A stretch of 64,000 nucleotides of DNA from Nicotiana tabacum (lineage: Eukaryota; Streptophyta; Magnoliopsida; Solanales; Solanaceae): NCBI RefSeq assembly GCF_000715075.1, contig NC_134096.1:67895026-67959025 (forward strand), written 5' to 3'. Below are positions 10,004 to 22,159 of the stretch, one piece after another. The position numbers were made by a program, and so were the translations under genes. Below the pieces are notes generated by a model, which searched no databases, had not been told where the DNA came from, and worked only from the letters and a program-made list of their open reading frames with translations. Within the stretch, counting starts at the first letter, position 1, and every line of letters starts with the position of its first letter.

Positions 10004-12928
10004 TTATGTACGAGACCTTCCATACAGTTGAGCATACACAGCCTTTGTGCGATACACCAGAATCATGCTCAGAACAGCTGCAATAATGCATAGTCCCGAC
10101 ATTATCAAAGAAGTCAAGAAGAAGCAAATGGCACCTTCACACTTGAGAGGTTCATCCATGTTAAGAAAATTTGTCAAAACCGACGCCAAATTCAACTGTC
10201 CATCGTGGTGCTGTTGAGCTTGCTTTTCAGCTTCCATGTCATATATACTACTAGCAATAAGACCTGAGAATACTAATGAACCAGCTGGATTGGCAAGAGT
10301 GAGGAAATTGTACAATGCCCCAAAATTTTTTAAGCCAAACAATTCTGATGCAGCAGCTGGTACAATCGCCCAATGAGCTCCATAACCAAGTCCAACCAAA
10401 AGAGTACCAATGTACATTGCCCCAGGCCAACCCATAGCAAAGAAGAAATGGCCAAAGGCCATTATAACTTGGGCAACAGCCATAGCTGCATGTCTTGGAT
10501 ATGCATTATCCCTGTTTGTCAATAAGACAATGTTGTGTGAGAAAATTCTTAGAATTGAATTGAAACCATCAATGTATGAGCAGTGAATTTCATGTACCTG
10601 ACAATTATTTCAGAAAAGTATCCACCCCCAATACGGCCAAGGAAATTCCATATGCTGATCAAGGAAACGAATACATGTGTGTTATTAGATCCTAAAGATT
10701 GGCTCATCTGTCCTAAGTTATCAATGACAGTTAAACCAGAACCAGAACCTAAAAGCAGTGAGAAAAACATAAGCCAAAAATCTGCCTTTTTTAAAGCCTG
10801 CATTAATGTAAAGTCCTCCCCCCTATGGGGACCCCTTCTTCTTTTGATCCTCACTGCTCCTTCAGCAGCTGCTTGGGCTAGTTTCACTTGTAGTTGGGCA
10901 ATTCTTTTTTGCCTTTCTAAAGCCGGAAGCAAGTCTACTTCCTTTGGCTTCTCTTCTTCAACCTCACTAAATATAATTTCATGACCATCGTCGTGTTCAG
11001 AATTTTCAGGATCTTGTTTCTGTGACTCGGATAGTAGTAGTGCTTCTTCTGCTGGTACTCTTGGCTCTTGAGTGAAACTCAAGGAGATGGGAATCACAAT
11101 AGGGATTATCAAGAGGATAAATAGAATAGCTGTGAAGATTATGACAACATTGTGGCTAACATCAATAAGGTCTTCAACAAGCATAACTCCCATTAAGTAA
11201 GAAGCCAAAAGGAGGCATATGCTGTAAATGAATGAAAAACTTAAACCATCGGAAGGCCTGACTTGTCTGTGGCCTCCAACAGGCCTGATTATAAACATGA
11301 GAGCGATAATTACCATTGCTGGTCCAACGGCAATCATAAATATAAGTGAAGCATGATCTGGGGAATGGATTACTGCATATATCTGAGTCAAAATAGCACC
11401 ACCTAAGCCAGCAAATCCCTTAAGAATACCAACCACAGGACCACGGCTTTTGGGGAAGTTTTGCACACAAGAGACCAAGGCTGCTGTATTAAAGTATGTC
11501 TCACCGTTTGTTCCTACAAATATAAGAATGCACATCTGCAGAGAAATGGCTAAAATTAAGTCAGACGTTTGAGACAGGAACCATTGACGATTTAGCACTC
11601 TAGCAGATACCAATAAGTTATGCCAGTAAATGCCACGGATAAGAAATTACTCATTAAGATGGTCAGCAAATAAGGGACTTTGATCAACATCTTATAGAAG
11701 CAGAATGAGTATTGATCATATTGATATCCCAATGCAAAACAAAAATATCTTTGGTACTTTGCCTATATCACAAGCAAGTTGGAGTCGACTATATCAATTC
11801 TCACTTCTCACTGACTATGTCGCGCGACTTAAGCTCATTTGAGATCAATATTAACAAAATAAAAATAAAACGTACTAGAAGTTCTTTATATTTTCTACTG
11901 GAAATGAGAACATCTAGATGCAATTTATGTTAAGCACTTTTAGGAGATTGTTGATATGTCACATGGAATCTAATAAAAAAAGTAGAATAAGCACAAAACA
12001 AATGCTTGTTTAACATTTGCGATTTCTATTGTATGTATCAAATTCTGACCGTCAGATGAAGAGATAAGGCAAGTTGACGGTATTGATTCACAGATTAAAA
12101 AGCAGTCTACTTCAACCAAATATACTATTGCATCTCCCTTTTACAGACTTCCTCGAAATAAAAATATCAAACAAGAAAAAAGGAAAGTCAGAATTCTTGA
12201 AGTGCATCTGTATAGAGAAACATGTTCTTCGAAGCCACCTAAGCTGAAAGCTTTTTGGTTCGGCGAGAAAATTACAGATGAAGCAAAATGGATAAGTAGT
12301 ACTCCTTAGATAATTGATGCAAAAGCAAACGCTTACTGAATGCAAGAATACCACACAAAAAGTTTGAATTTATTTGACACAGCAAATTTTTTGATTTAAT
12401 AACCCCTGATTTAGTGACAACCCTATAAATTCAATGCATATCATGCAAGACAGATCACAATTGTCTTCCATTAACAAACATGGAATATATGCAACATCCA
12501 ACTGATAGCAGAAAGTTACAAATGAAATGAGCGGACAAGGAAAAACAGCAAGATATCCTTTCCAAAGAAAAGAGCAGAAGGATACTCACAGCCCATAATG
12601 GCAAAGGTAAAGTTCGGCCAGTAACAATGAGCCAAACCCAACCATAACCAATAAAGTTCTGAATAGCACCAACAAGAAGTGCAGCCCATAAAGGCAAGAT
12701 TTCACACAAAGTACCAGCCAAGAATCCAACACTATCACCCAAGTCCTTAGCCACACCCAATCGAGCAATCTGCTTCTGGTTATAATTCAGAGAGCTTTTA
12801 ATTATAGGAGAAATGCTGCCGAAGAGATATCCAATGCCAGCAAATGTTTGAATCCACATTGCAACAACAAAAACCAGCCATCTGTTGTTGAAGAAGAAAC
12901 CAAATCTTTCTTTCAAATGAGCCATCAT
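10004..12928 (-). CDS. Nodulin-like / NFD4-type major facilitator transporter
   Basis: Three exons, 12928-12590, 11535-10598 and 10511-10004, join in phase at GT-AG junctions to give 594 aa. The N-terminal half is a nodulin-like MFS domain (NNRWLVFVVAMWIQTFAGIG, then YLFGSISPIIKSSLNYNQKQ, VAKDLGDSVGFLAGTLCE, GTNGETYFNTAALVSC, NFPKSRGPVVGILKGFAGL). A charged cytosolic loop follows (about residues 270-350, rich in Glu and Lys). The C-terminal half is an NFD4-like block of membrane helices (FFSLLLGSGSGLTVIDNLGQ; WNFLGRIGGGYFSE; RHAAMAVAQ). About 12 membrane spans are expected. The substrate is unknown. Arabidopsis At2g39210 (PIC30, linked to picloram response) and At2g28120 look like the closest recalled relatives. 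The start is ATG 12928 or 12925 (MMAHLKERF); the open frame extends 21 nt upstream but without an ATG. The gene appears intact. Confidence 0.93.
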
Positions 12929-13143
12929 TACTGGATATAATTGTGGCAATTAACAGCTTCAGAACTTCTCAAAGTTCAATCTTATTTTTTTTGGTTATGA
13001 ACGAAGTTAATGGTCCTGTCTTTGTTTGGGGTGGAGGTGGGATACGTTACGTATGATTTCTCCGTTCAACTTCACCTTCTCTTATGTTTTTTTTAAAAGA
13101 GCAGAGCAGAGGAGCAGGGCATTAAGGTAGGACGAAGGTAAAC
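12929..13143. other. Upstream region of the transporter gene
   Basis: Probable 5' UTR and promoter. A near-palindromic TACGTTACGTA at about 13045-13056 contains ACGT cores that could bind bZIP factors. Otherwise featureless. Confidence 0.35.
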
Positions 13144-13307
13144 TATAATGCTCGTTTCATATTACTCTAAAAAAAAATACTTTTAAACTTGTGGTGTGAA
13201 ATGAATCACATATATTTTGTGTGGTTAAAAATAACGGGGAAAGAAATAATTCTTTTTTGTACGGACTAAAAAAAAATAGGATCGCATGAAATGAAACGGA
13301 GAGAGTA
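13144..13307. mobile_element. Stowaway-like MITE
   Basis: The right end ATGAAACGGAGAGAGTA and a decayed left end (TAATGCTCGTTTCATATTAC) fit the plant Stowaway consensus CTCCCTCCGTTTCA with TA target duplication. The interior ACTTGTGGTGTGAAATGAAT is also typical of this solanaceous group. Length is about 160 bp, and the left terminus is degenerate. Confidence 0.72.
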
Positions 13308-13947
13308 TAAATTTATAATACTCTTGATTCTTGATGATGTTTTAATGGTGTTTGGAGAATAAAAACATGAAGAAAAGGGACCCGTTTTGATTTTAAAAAA
13401 TAATACTACTCATCCATAGCGAGCCATAGGGGGCGGGAGATGGGGACGTAACACATTCATTATTTTAGACGCAATTTTCTATACTTAAATTAAAAACAAA
13501 TTATATTAAATCGGAAAAAGCATTTAAAAAATCACTTTTACAATATCATAATTTTACCTTCCATTATACCTGGGTATCATTCATATTGTTGATGTTAACA
13601 AATTGACTTATATTTGCTCTTGGCTTTAACGAAATTTCAACCTAATGTATACTAGAAGAGAGTTTTAAATCAATAATCAATAGTTAAAAGTAGAGGGATA
13701 AATTAGATATTTTTTCGAAATATTTTGACAGGTAAAATTCATTCATTCCATGTTATAGCTCCATTAAAGTTAATGACCAATACAGAATAATTTACTAACG
13801 GTATGAAGGACTTCAAAATATAACAAGGAGTAAAATTAAAGTATTTTGTATCGTAAATAAAAAGATTGTTTGAATATAATACCATATATATAGCAGTAAA
13901 TTAATTACAATTTTGGAGCCGTATCCAAATAACAGAAGGTATTGGTA

Positions 13948-13981
<34 letters not shown>

Positions 13982-14120
13982 ATAGTAGGAGATAACGACC
14001 GAATGGCCCTCAAATTTGTTGCGATAGAAGAAGAAAAACAAAGCACATACTGATGTTTATCGTGCTTTCCGTTCACGATGGAGATGGCCTGTAAATGCTA
14101 TACTACAAAAAGCTAGTGTC
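13308..14120. other. AT-rich intergenic DNA with a (TA)n tract
   Basis: No gene is visible. A (TA)n microsatellite lies at about 13950-13978; the minus-strand frame across it (13813-14076) is low complexity. Confidence 0.5.
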
Positions 14121-14122
14121 CC

Positions 14123-14350
14123 ACCTAAGGGTGGTAAGTGGGCCGTGCCCGGTCCTAAGTGGGCTTCGCGGGCCCTGTCCTAAGTGGGCCGGTCCTATGC
14201 GGTCCGGTCCTAAACGGTCCCGGGCTTCGCAGGCTTATTGCTGGAACCGGCTCGGGACCGGGACCACGAACTAACGGTCCCGGGTTAAGTGGGCCGGTTC
14301 CGGGCCTAAGTGGGCCTAAACGGACCCAAACGGGCCTAAACGGGCCCAAC
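14123..14350. mobile_element. GC-rich end of a possible hAT-type element
   Basis: The segment starts AAGGGTGGTAAGTGGGCCG and contains many copies of GTGGGCC, CGGTCC and CTAAACGGGCC. Plant hAT elements often have a CAGGGGTGGCAA-like terminus followed by GGGCC-rich subterminal repeats, which this resembles. The opposite end and an 8-bp target duplication were not found, so this may be a fragment. The two overlapping frames (14155-14383) are rich in Gly-Pro because of the repeats. Confidence 0.4.
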
Positions 14351-14439
14351 ATAAACTTTCTATTTTTAATTTTTTTAATATAGAAGTTAGAGAAAAAAAA
14401 ATAGTAATAAATTTAGAGAAAAAAAAAGTAATAAATATA

Positions 14440-14581
14440 TATAATATATATAAGCTTATATATATACTATACTATACTATATATACATCTTAAGATATAC
14501 TATATATACATAGTATACTAGATATATATATAGTATAGTATAGTAGATCTTAAGATATATATACATCTTAAGATATATAAG

Positions 14582-14633
<52 letters not shown>

Positions 14634-14751
14634 AGATGTATATATAGTATATCTTAAGATGTATACTATCGAATATGACTTATAAACTATGTATATATAT
14701 ATATATATTATAGTATATATATAGTATATTATAGTATATATATACATCTTA

Positions 14752-14831
<80 letters not shown>

Positions 14832-14968
14832 TATACTATATATACATAGTATATTCGATATACTCGATATACATATATATATAAGCTTATATATATACTA
14901 TACTATACTATATATACATCTTAAGATATATAAGCTATATTCGATTTATATACTATATATACATCTTA

Positions 14969-15033
<65 letters not shown>

Positions 15034-15325
15034 CTATACTATATATACATAGTATATAAGTCATATTCGATAGTATACATCTTAAGATATACTATATATA
15101 TATATCTTAAGATATATAGCTATATTCGATTTATATACTATATATACATCTTAAGATATATATATATATACACACACTATACTATATATACATAGTATAT
15201 AAGTCATATTCGATAGTATACATCTTAAGATATATATAATATATATAGTAAGATGTATATATATTATAGTATAGTATAGTATATACTATATATACACTAT
15301 ATATACAACTTAAGACTCTGGAACT
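14440..15325. repeat. AT microsatellite and CTTAAG palindrome array
   Basis: Long (TA)n runs (about 14585-14630, 14757-14812 and 14968-15027) alternate with roughly a dozen copies of ACATCTTAAGATATA and of TATACTATATATAC, plus (CA)n at 14813-14830. The array ends where the LINE starts at 15326. The minus-strand frame 14568-14831 is an artefact of the repeat. Confidence 0.85.
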
Positions 15326-16656
15326 AAACCTGAGTACATTTAGTAACTATACAGACTCTGGAAAGTAGGTATTTCTACCTATAATTTTTCATAGTCGCAA
15401 AATGTCTATAATTCTGTAAATCTATATCTTTTTCCTATACAATTCTTCTATCCATTCCCTATTTCTTCTGCTTCCTTTCTTACTGCCATTTCTGTCATGT
15501 ATAGTTTTGCATTCCTGCTGGATTTGTGTACAGATTGCTTCAGGTTTAGGAAGTCTTTGGTGCCATAGTGCTTCATTTCCTGCCTTCCATATATAATAGA
15601 CCAATGCTGCTAGAACTGAGTTTACCAGATTCCTGCAGTTTTCACCTTTGACCCCTCTTGTTAATCTTCTCCACATTCCTTGTAGTGTAGTATTCTGGAC
15701 TCCAATATTCAACCACTTTACCATAGCCTGCACACAAGCTCTAGAGAATTGACATTCAAAAAAGAGATGCTCAATCGTCTCAGGTGCATTATCACATATT
15801 GCACACATTGTATCTTGTGTAATCCCCATCTTCTGCAATCTCACTCTTGTTAATAATTGGCCATGTCCAGCCAGCCAACAAATAAAACTGTGCTTAGGAA
15901 CATTTCCTTTACTCCATACCCACCTACTCCAAGGCCACTTTTCCATTCTTCCTAGTCTCCATAAGTAGCCACTTTTGATATTATAGTTGCCATTTTTTTA
16001 TTAGCCACCCTTGGTCTACCTACCCCTGTGCAAATCTGTCTCTCACCGAGCATATTTTCTTCCAATACCAGCAGCAATCCTTAGGAGGCTTATATTGCAC
16101 AAAGAGCAGCCTTTTAAGTAGATATGATCTATCCATTTCACCCATAGGTCATCTACCTTCCTAGCTATATTCCAGACATATTTACCTATTGCAGCCTCAT
16201 TCCATAATATTCCATTAGTTATACCTAAGCCTCCCACTTCCTTTGGTCTACATACCAGATCCCATGCTATTAATGGTGCTCTGTTGCTCACCTCCTTCCC
16301 ATCCCATAAGAAATTCCTGCATACTGTATTAATCTGTTTCATCACTGCCTTTGGTAGTAGGAATATAGATGCCCAATATGTGTGTACATGCATTAATACT
16401 GAGTTGATAAGCTGCACTCTTCCTGCATATGATAGGTGCTTTGATCCCCAAGTTTTAATTCTTGTTGTCATCCTATCTACTAACATTTCACTGTCTATAT
16501 TGTTCAGTTTTTTGGTTGAGATTGGAACCCCCAGATACTTAAATGGTAGTTTACCCTTCTGGTACCCTGTTAGCTCACACAAATCCAGTAAGCTTTGTTG
16601 TTCCATATTAGCACTAAAAATATTAGATTTCCTAGCATTTGTGCAAAGTCCTGATG
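15326..16656 (-). pseudogene. L1 LINE fragment A (RT C-terminus and RNase H-like zinc-binding region)
   Basis: Two minus-strand frames (16675-16043 and 15946-15422) encode the C-terminal half of a plant L1-type LINE protein. The first includes KLPFKYLGVPIS, GRVQLINSVL and CRNFLWDG. The second has a zf-RVT motif (CAICDNAP, EHLFFEC). The 5' end is not truncated randomly: it stops at TGATG (16652-16656), exactly where an LTR starts. The 3' end is broken at the AT array. It is a near-identical copy of 26068-27397, sharing the same LTR junction, so it arose by duplication rather than by a second insertion. Confidence 0.88.
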
Positions 16657-19536
16657 TGTCACGACCCAATTTCACCTATAAGTTGTGATGGCAACCACCA
16701 CTATAGCTAGGCAAGCCAACTAATACATTAAACATATATCGATAAAATTTAAATTCAAAAAAAATAATAAGACACCAAATTCTACCAATGTGTATGCCAA
16801 GACCTGGTGTCACAAGTATATGAGCATCTAGTAGATTATACAAAACCTCAAATACTGTCTGAAATAAAAATAGACAGAATGAAAAAAAAAATACAAGGAG
16901 AGATACTGGTAGCTAGAGAACGGCTCAGAAAGACAGCTCACCACTATACCCCTGGATAACGTGGGTGTAAGACGATAGGTTTTCCACTAGTACTTGCCTC
17001 AGGTCCTGCACAAAAAGTGCAGCAAGTGTAGCATGAGTACGTAAACAACGTGTACCTAGTAAGTATCAAGCCTAATCTCGAAGTGGTAGAGACGAGATGA
17101 CCGACTTTGACACTTACTAAGGGTCATCAATAATAAATGGAATAAATTATAATTATTCAAATCAGCATGATTCACAAAGTTAACAATAATTTATTCAATT
17201 AGTAGAAATAATAAAAACCCTTCAAATGCAACAATTTTAAATCTATTAATTAAATCATTCAATTTCAATAAAACTTACAATTTATCAAATAGCTTTACAA
17301 GCTGCAATTCAATTTCAATAAATTTCCAATTTATCAAATAGCTTACAAGCGCAATTCAATTTCAATAATTTCCAATTTATCAAATAGCTGTATAAGCTGC
17401 AATAAACTGTCCAAGTATCGTGTAATTAATATTATTAAGCACGATTTCTGCCGAGGTCGTACGACCCGATCCAGAGTTTCATGTACACTGCCGAGGGACG
17501 TGCGGCACGATCCATAGATGCATCTATCCTGCATAAGCGTTCGGCCCGCTCCACCAGAAAGGAGGACATTTTCTTATGTACCTCCGGAATGAGAGTATAT
17601 TTATTATAAGATAAATTCAGGAGGAAAAATAATTTCTCTTAACAATTAATTAATTTAAATAGAAAATTTAAGCATATGAGATTTTCATCCTTTAATATTT
17701 TTATCTAACAATTCAAAATTCAAAAAATAAAATAAAAATAAAAATAAAATATATTTTAATTAAACAAGGAATACAATTTACACAAGTAATTCATGCTTTG
17801 AGTCCTAAACTACCCGGACTTTAGAATTAATAGTAGCTACACATGAACTCTCATCACCTCGTGCGTACGTAGCCCCCCACAATTAGCAACAATCATTTAA
17901 TTTTAATCATCTATGGGGTAATTTCCCCCTCACAAGATTAGACAAGAGACTTACCTCGTCTTGCTCCAATTTAATCCACTAGTAAGTCTTTTCCTTGATT
18001 ATCCAACTTCGATTAGCTCGAATCTAACCAAAATAATTCGATACAATCACTAAAATTTATAGGAATCAATTCTATAAGGAAATACTACATTTTCAATAAA
18101 AATTTCAAAATTAATTAAAAATTCGTTCGTGGGGCCTACATCTCGGAATTCGGCGAAAGTTATAAAATCCGATAATTCATTCAATTATGAGTCCAACCAT
18201 ACCAGTTTCACTCAAATCCGACTCCGAATCGATACCGAAATCTCAAAAATTTATTTCTATGAGATTTTAAAAATTTCCCAAATTTCAATATCAAAACACT
18301 AATTTATGGTGAAAATAATGATATACTTGTATATGTAGACCAAATCCGAGTTAGAATCACTTACCCCAATATTTTTCCCTTGAAAATCTATCCAAAGTCG
18401 CCTCTGCTCAAGCTCAAGTTCGTCAAAAATGGCAAATGGGACGAATTCCCTTGTCTTTTATAACTTACAGATCTGTCCAATCCGATCAGGGAGCTCAATC
18501 AGGGAGTCCGATCAGGGAGCTCGATCAGGGAGTCCGATCAAGGAGCTCGATCAGGGATTCCGATCAGGGAGCTCGATCAGGGAGTCCGATCAGGGAGCTC
18601 GATCAGGGAGTCCGGTCATGGGAGCTCGATCATGGGAGCTCGATTAGGGAGTCTGATTTTGGGAGTCCGATCATGGGCCTCGATCTTGGGCTCGATCACA
18701 ACCCAGAATTTCCAGTAGAAGAGAAACATTGCAGCAGCTGTTTAAGTCATATTTTTGATCCGTTAACCATCCGAAACTCACCCGAGGTCCTCGGGACCTC
18801 AACCAAATATACCAACAAGTCCTAAAACATCATACGAACTTATTTGAAACCTCAAATCACATTAAACGGCGCTAAAACTACGAATTATGCTCCAATTCAA
18901 GCTTAATGAAACTTAAAATTTCCAACTTCTACATTCGAAATCGAAACCTATCAAATCAAGTCCGATTGACCTCAAATTTTGCACACAAGTCATAAATGAC
19001 ATAATGGAGCTATGAAAATTTTTGGAACTGTATTCCGACTCTGGTATCAAAAGGTCAACTCCCCGGTCAAACTTCCAAACTTAAATTCTTGTTTTAGCCA
19101 TTTTAAGCCTAATTTCACTACGGACTTCCAAATAAAATTCCGATCACACTCCTAAGTCCAAAATTACCATACGAAGCTGTTGGAATCCGATCACTATTTG
19201 AACTTAAACTTTTAATTTTTCATCAAAATTCCATATCTCGGGCTAGGGACCTCGGAATTTGATTCCAGGCATACGCCCAAGTCCCAAATCACGATACGGA
19301 CCTATCGGAACTATCAAAATACTGATCCGAGTCCGTTTGCTCCAAATGTTAACCAAAGTCAACTCAGTTGAGTTTTAAAGCTCTAATTCACATTTTAAAT
19401 CCATTTTCACACAAAAACTTTCCGAAAAATTTTACGGACTGCGCACACAAGTCGAGTAATGATAAATAGTGCTTTTCAAGGTTTTAGAACACATAATTAA
19501 TTATTAAGTTTAAATATGATATTTTGGGTCATCACA
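16657..19536 (-). mobile_element. LTR 1: 3' LTR of the chromovirus (2.88 kb)
   Basis: Read on the minus strand it starts TGTGATGACCC and ends GGGTCGTGACA; on the plus strand it runs from TGTCACGACCC (16657) to GGGTCATCACA (19536). It is flanked on the left by TGATG and on the right by the polypurine tract of the internal region. The minus-strand frames near 17343 and the plus frames 18429-18825 inside it are not genes. Confidence 0.9.
18484..18690 (+). repeat. 13/26-bp tandem repeats (gatcagggagctc / gatcagggagtcc)
   Basis: About 15 units of GATCAGGGAG alternate between CTC and TCC endings, giving a 13-bp period with a 26-bp higher-order period; later units carry GATCATGGGAG. The homologous array in LTR 3 (29215-29370) is shorter and reordered. 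Confidence 0.85.
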
Positions 19537-19552
19537 TTCTCCACCTCTAAAA
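19537..19552 (-). other. Polypurine tract of the chromovirus
   Basis: The minus strand reads TTTTAGAGGTGGAGAA directly before the 3' LTR (TGTGATGACC). It overlaps the end of the polyprotein frame, whose stop is at 19547-19549. Confidence 0.7.
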
Positions 19553-20263
19553 CAAACGTTCGTCCTCGAACAAGTTTAGAATTATACCTGAAGTGCTGAA
19601 TAAATGTGGATATCTGCTCCGCATGTTTTCCTCGGCCTCCCAAGTCGCTTCCTCGACTGGTTGGCCCCTCCACTGGACTTTTACTACAGAAATCCTCTTG
19701 GACCTCAACTGGAGAACTTGTTTATCAACAATGGCAACTGGCTCATCTTCATAACCCAAGATATTATCTAGCTGAACTGTGCCGAAATCTAACACGTATG
19801 ATAGGTCGGCATGATACTTCCAGAGCATAGATACATGAAAAATCGGATGAACTCCCGATAGGCTGGGAGGCAATGCAAGCTCATAAGCAACCTCCCTAAC
19901 TCGCCTCAACACCTCAAATGGGCCTATAAACCTTGGGCTCAACTTGCCCTTCTTCCCGAATCTCATGATTCCCTTCATCGGTGAAACCTTCAAGAGAACT
20001 TTTTCACCCATCATAAATGATAAATCTCGCGCTTTCTGATCCGCATAACTCTTCTGTCTGGACTGTGTTGTACGAAGTCGCTCCTGAATCAACTTTACCT
20101 TTTCCAAGGCATCTTTCACCAAATCGGTACCATATAACTTAGACTCACCGAGCTCAAACCATCCGATGAGCGAACGACATCGCCGACCATACAAAGCCTC
20201 AAATGGAGCCATCTCGATGCTGGATTGGTAACTGTTGTTATAAGCAAACTCGGCCAAAGGCAA
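19547..20263 (-). pseudogene. Integrase C-terminus with chromodomain
   Basis: Contains LAEFAYNNSYQSSIEMAPFE with the third catalytic Glu region, FEALYGRRCRS, the GPFEVL motif and, near the end, a chromodomain-like segment (ISVVKVQWRGQPVEEATWEAE). The W-x-G-x-P-x-EEATWE pattern marks the solanaceous chromoviruses. The chromodomain is thought to direct insertion into heterochromatin. Confidence 0.9.
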
Positions 20264-20413
20264 AAAATGATCCCACTAATCTCCAAAGTCAATCACACAT
20301 GCCCTGAGCATATCCTCCAAAATCTGAATTGTGCGCTCTGACTGCCCGTCGGTCTGCGGATGAAAAGCTGTGCTGAGCTCTACACGGGTCCCCAACTCAC
20401 TCTGTACTGCTCT

Positions 20414-20875
20414 TCATAAATGTGAAGTAAACTGAGGGCCTCTATCCGATATGATAGAAATTGGCACACCGTGCAACCGAACTATCTCCTGAATATAAAT
20501 TTGGGCCAACCTCTCTGAAGTATACGTAGTCACAACCGGAACGAAATGTGCTGACTTGGTCAACCTATCGACAATGACCCAAACTGTATCAAACTTCCGC
20601 AAGGTCCGCGGCAACCCAACTACAAAGTCCATAGTGATGCGTTCCCATTTCCACTCCGGTATAGTCATCTGCTGAAGTAGGCCACCTGGCCTCTGGTGCT
20701 CATATTTAACTTGCTGACAATTTAGACACCTAGCTACATGCTCAACAATGTCCTTTTTCATTCGCCGCCACCAATAATGCTGCCTCAAATCACGATACAT
20801 TATCGTAGCACCTGGATGAATAGAATACCTGAAACTGTGTTCCTCCTCTAGGATCTTTTTTCTTAGTCCATCCAC
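20414..20875 (-). pseudogene. Integrase zinc-binding and catalytic core
   Basis: The H2C2 zinc-binding module (HSFRYSIHPG ... CLNCQQVKYEH) is followed by the catalytic core with the first two acidic residues (MDFVVGLP; ISDRGPQFTSH). The frame ends shortly after the second aspartate. Confidence 0.9.
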
Positions 20876-21097
20876 ATTAGGAACACATAGACGACCCTAG
20901 AGTCGCAGAACACCATCCGCACCAATAGTAACTTCCTTGGCACCACCTCATAGTATTGTTTCTCGAAGAACCATCAAGTGTAGGTCATCATAGTGGCGAG
21001 CCTTGATCTTCTTAAATAGTGAAGATTGGGCCACAACACATTCAAGAACTCGGCTGGGCTATGAAATATCTAGCCTTACAAGTCTGTTAGCTAAGGA

Positions 21098-21388
21098 CTA
21101 AATATCTGAAGCCAACGGCCTCTCCTCTGCTAAAATGAAAGCCGAACTACCCATACTCTCCGCCTTTCTACTCAAGGCGTCTGCACCCATATTTGCTTTG
21201 CCCGGATGATATATGATAGTAATATCATAATCTTTCAGTAACTCCAGCCATCTGCGCTGCCTCAAATTTAGGTCCCTCTGCTTGAACAAATGCTGCAAAC
21301 TTCGATGATCAGTGTAAACTTCACAAGACACCCCATAAAGATAATGCCTCCAAATCTTAAGAGCGTGGAAAATTGCAGCTAACACCAA
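21098..21388 (-). pseudogene. RNase H domain (partial)
   Basis: [40 protein letters not shown] and [15 protein letters not shown] are the usual Ty3/gypsy RNase H landmarks. The domain's 5' part (21390-21628) is in the same frame but broken by stops. Confidence 0.88.
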
Positions 21389-21628
21389 ATCATGTACCGG
21401 ATAATTCTTTTCGTGGGGCTTCAGCTGACGTGAAGCATATGCAATAACTCGCCTTTCCTACATCAATACACAACCCAAACCAATGTGTGAAGCGTCACAA
21501 TACACTGTATACATCCCCGAACTGGAAGGAAACACTAATACTGGTGCTGTAGTCAATGATGTCTTGAGCTTCTGAAAGCTCACATCACAATCATCGGACC
21601 ATCAGAACGGAGTACCCTTCTGGGTTAA

Positions 21629-22159
21629 TTAGGTCAATGGTGCTGCAATAGATGAAAAACCTTCCACGAACCGACGATAATAACCTGCTAAACCCAGAAA
21701 ACTCCTGATCTCAGTCGCCGAAGTGGGACAATGCCAATTATGAACTGCCTCAATCTTTTTGGGATCAACCTTAATGCCCTCGCCCGATATAATATACCCC
21801 AAAAATGCTACAGACTCTAACCAAAACTCACATTTAGAGAACTTAGCATATAGCTTTTGTTCCCGCAACATCTGAAATACCACTCTCATATGTTGCTCGT
21901 GCTCCTCCTTACTGCGCGAGTAGATCAAGATGTCATCAATGAATACAATGATAAACGAATCAATATATGGCCTGAATACCCTGTTACTCAAATCCATAAA
22001 CGCTGTCGGGGCATTAGTTAATCCGAAGGACATCACCCGAAACTCATAATGACCATATCTAGTCTGAAAAGCAGTCTTCGGAACATCCGAATCCCGAATC
22101 TTTAACTGATGGTACCCCGACCTCAAGTCGATCTTAGAGAACACCCTAGCACCTTGCAA
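21629..22159 (-). pseudogene. RT catalytic region
   Basis: Contains [15 protein letters not shown], the FGLTNAP motif, the catalytic FIDDILIYS and [11 protein letters not shown], ending in the RT/RNase H connection ([18 protein letters not shown]). Both catalytic aspartates are kept. A stop follows at 21629. Confidence 0.9.

Noticed and set aside
12929..12949. Seven extra N-terminal residues of the transporter
   Set aside because: The longer frame opens with TTG, not ATG; the first ATG is 12928 and fits the family start.
14568..14831. Minus-strand frame of Tyr/Ile repeats
   Set aside because: It is a translation of (TA)n and (CA)n microsatellites.
18429..18825. Frames rich in RELDQG/SGSPI repeats
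   Set aside because: Two registers of the same short tandem repeat in an LTR, repeated in LTR 3.
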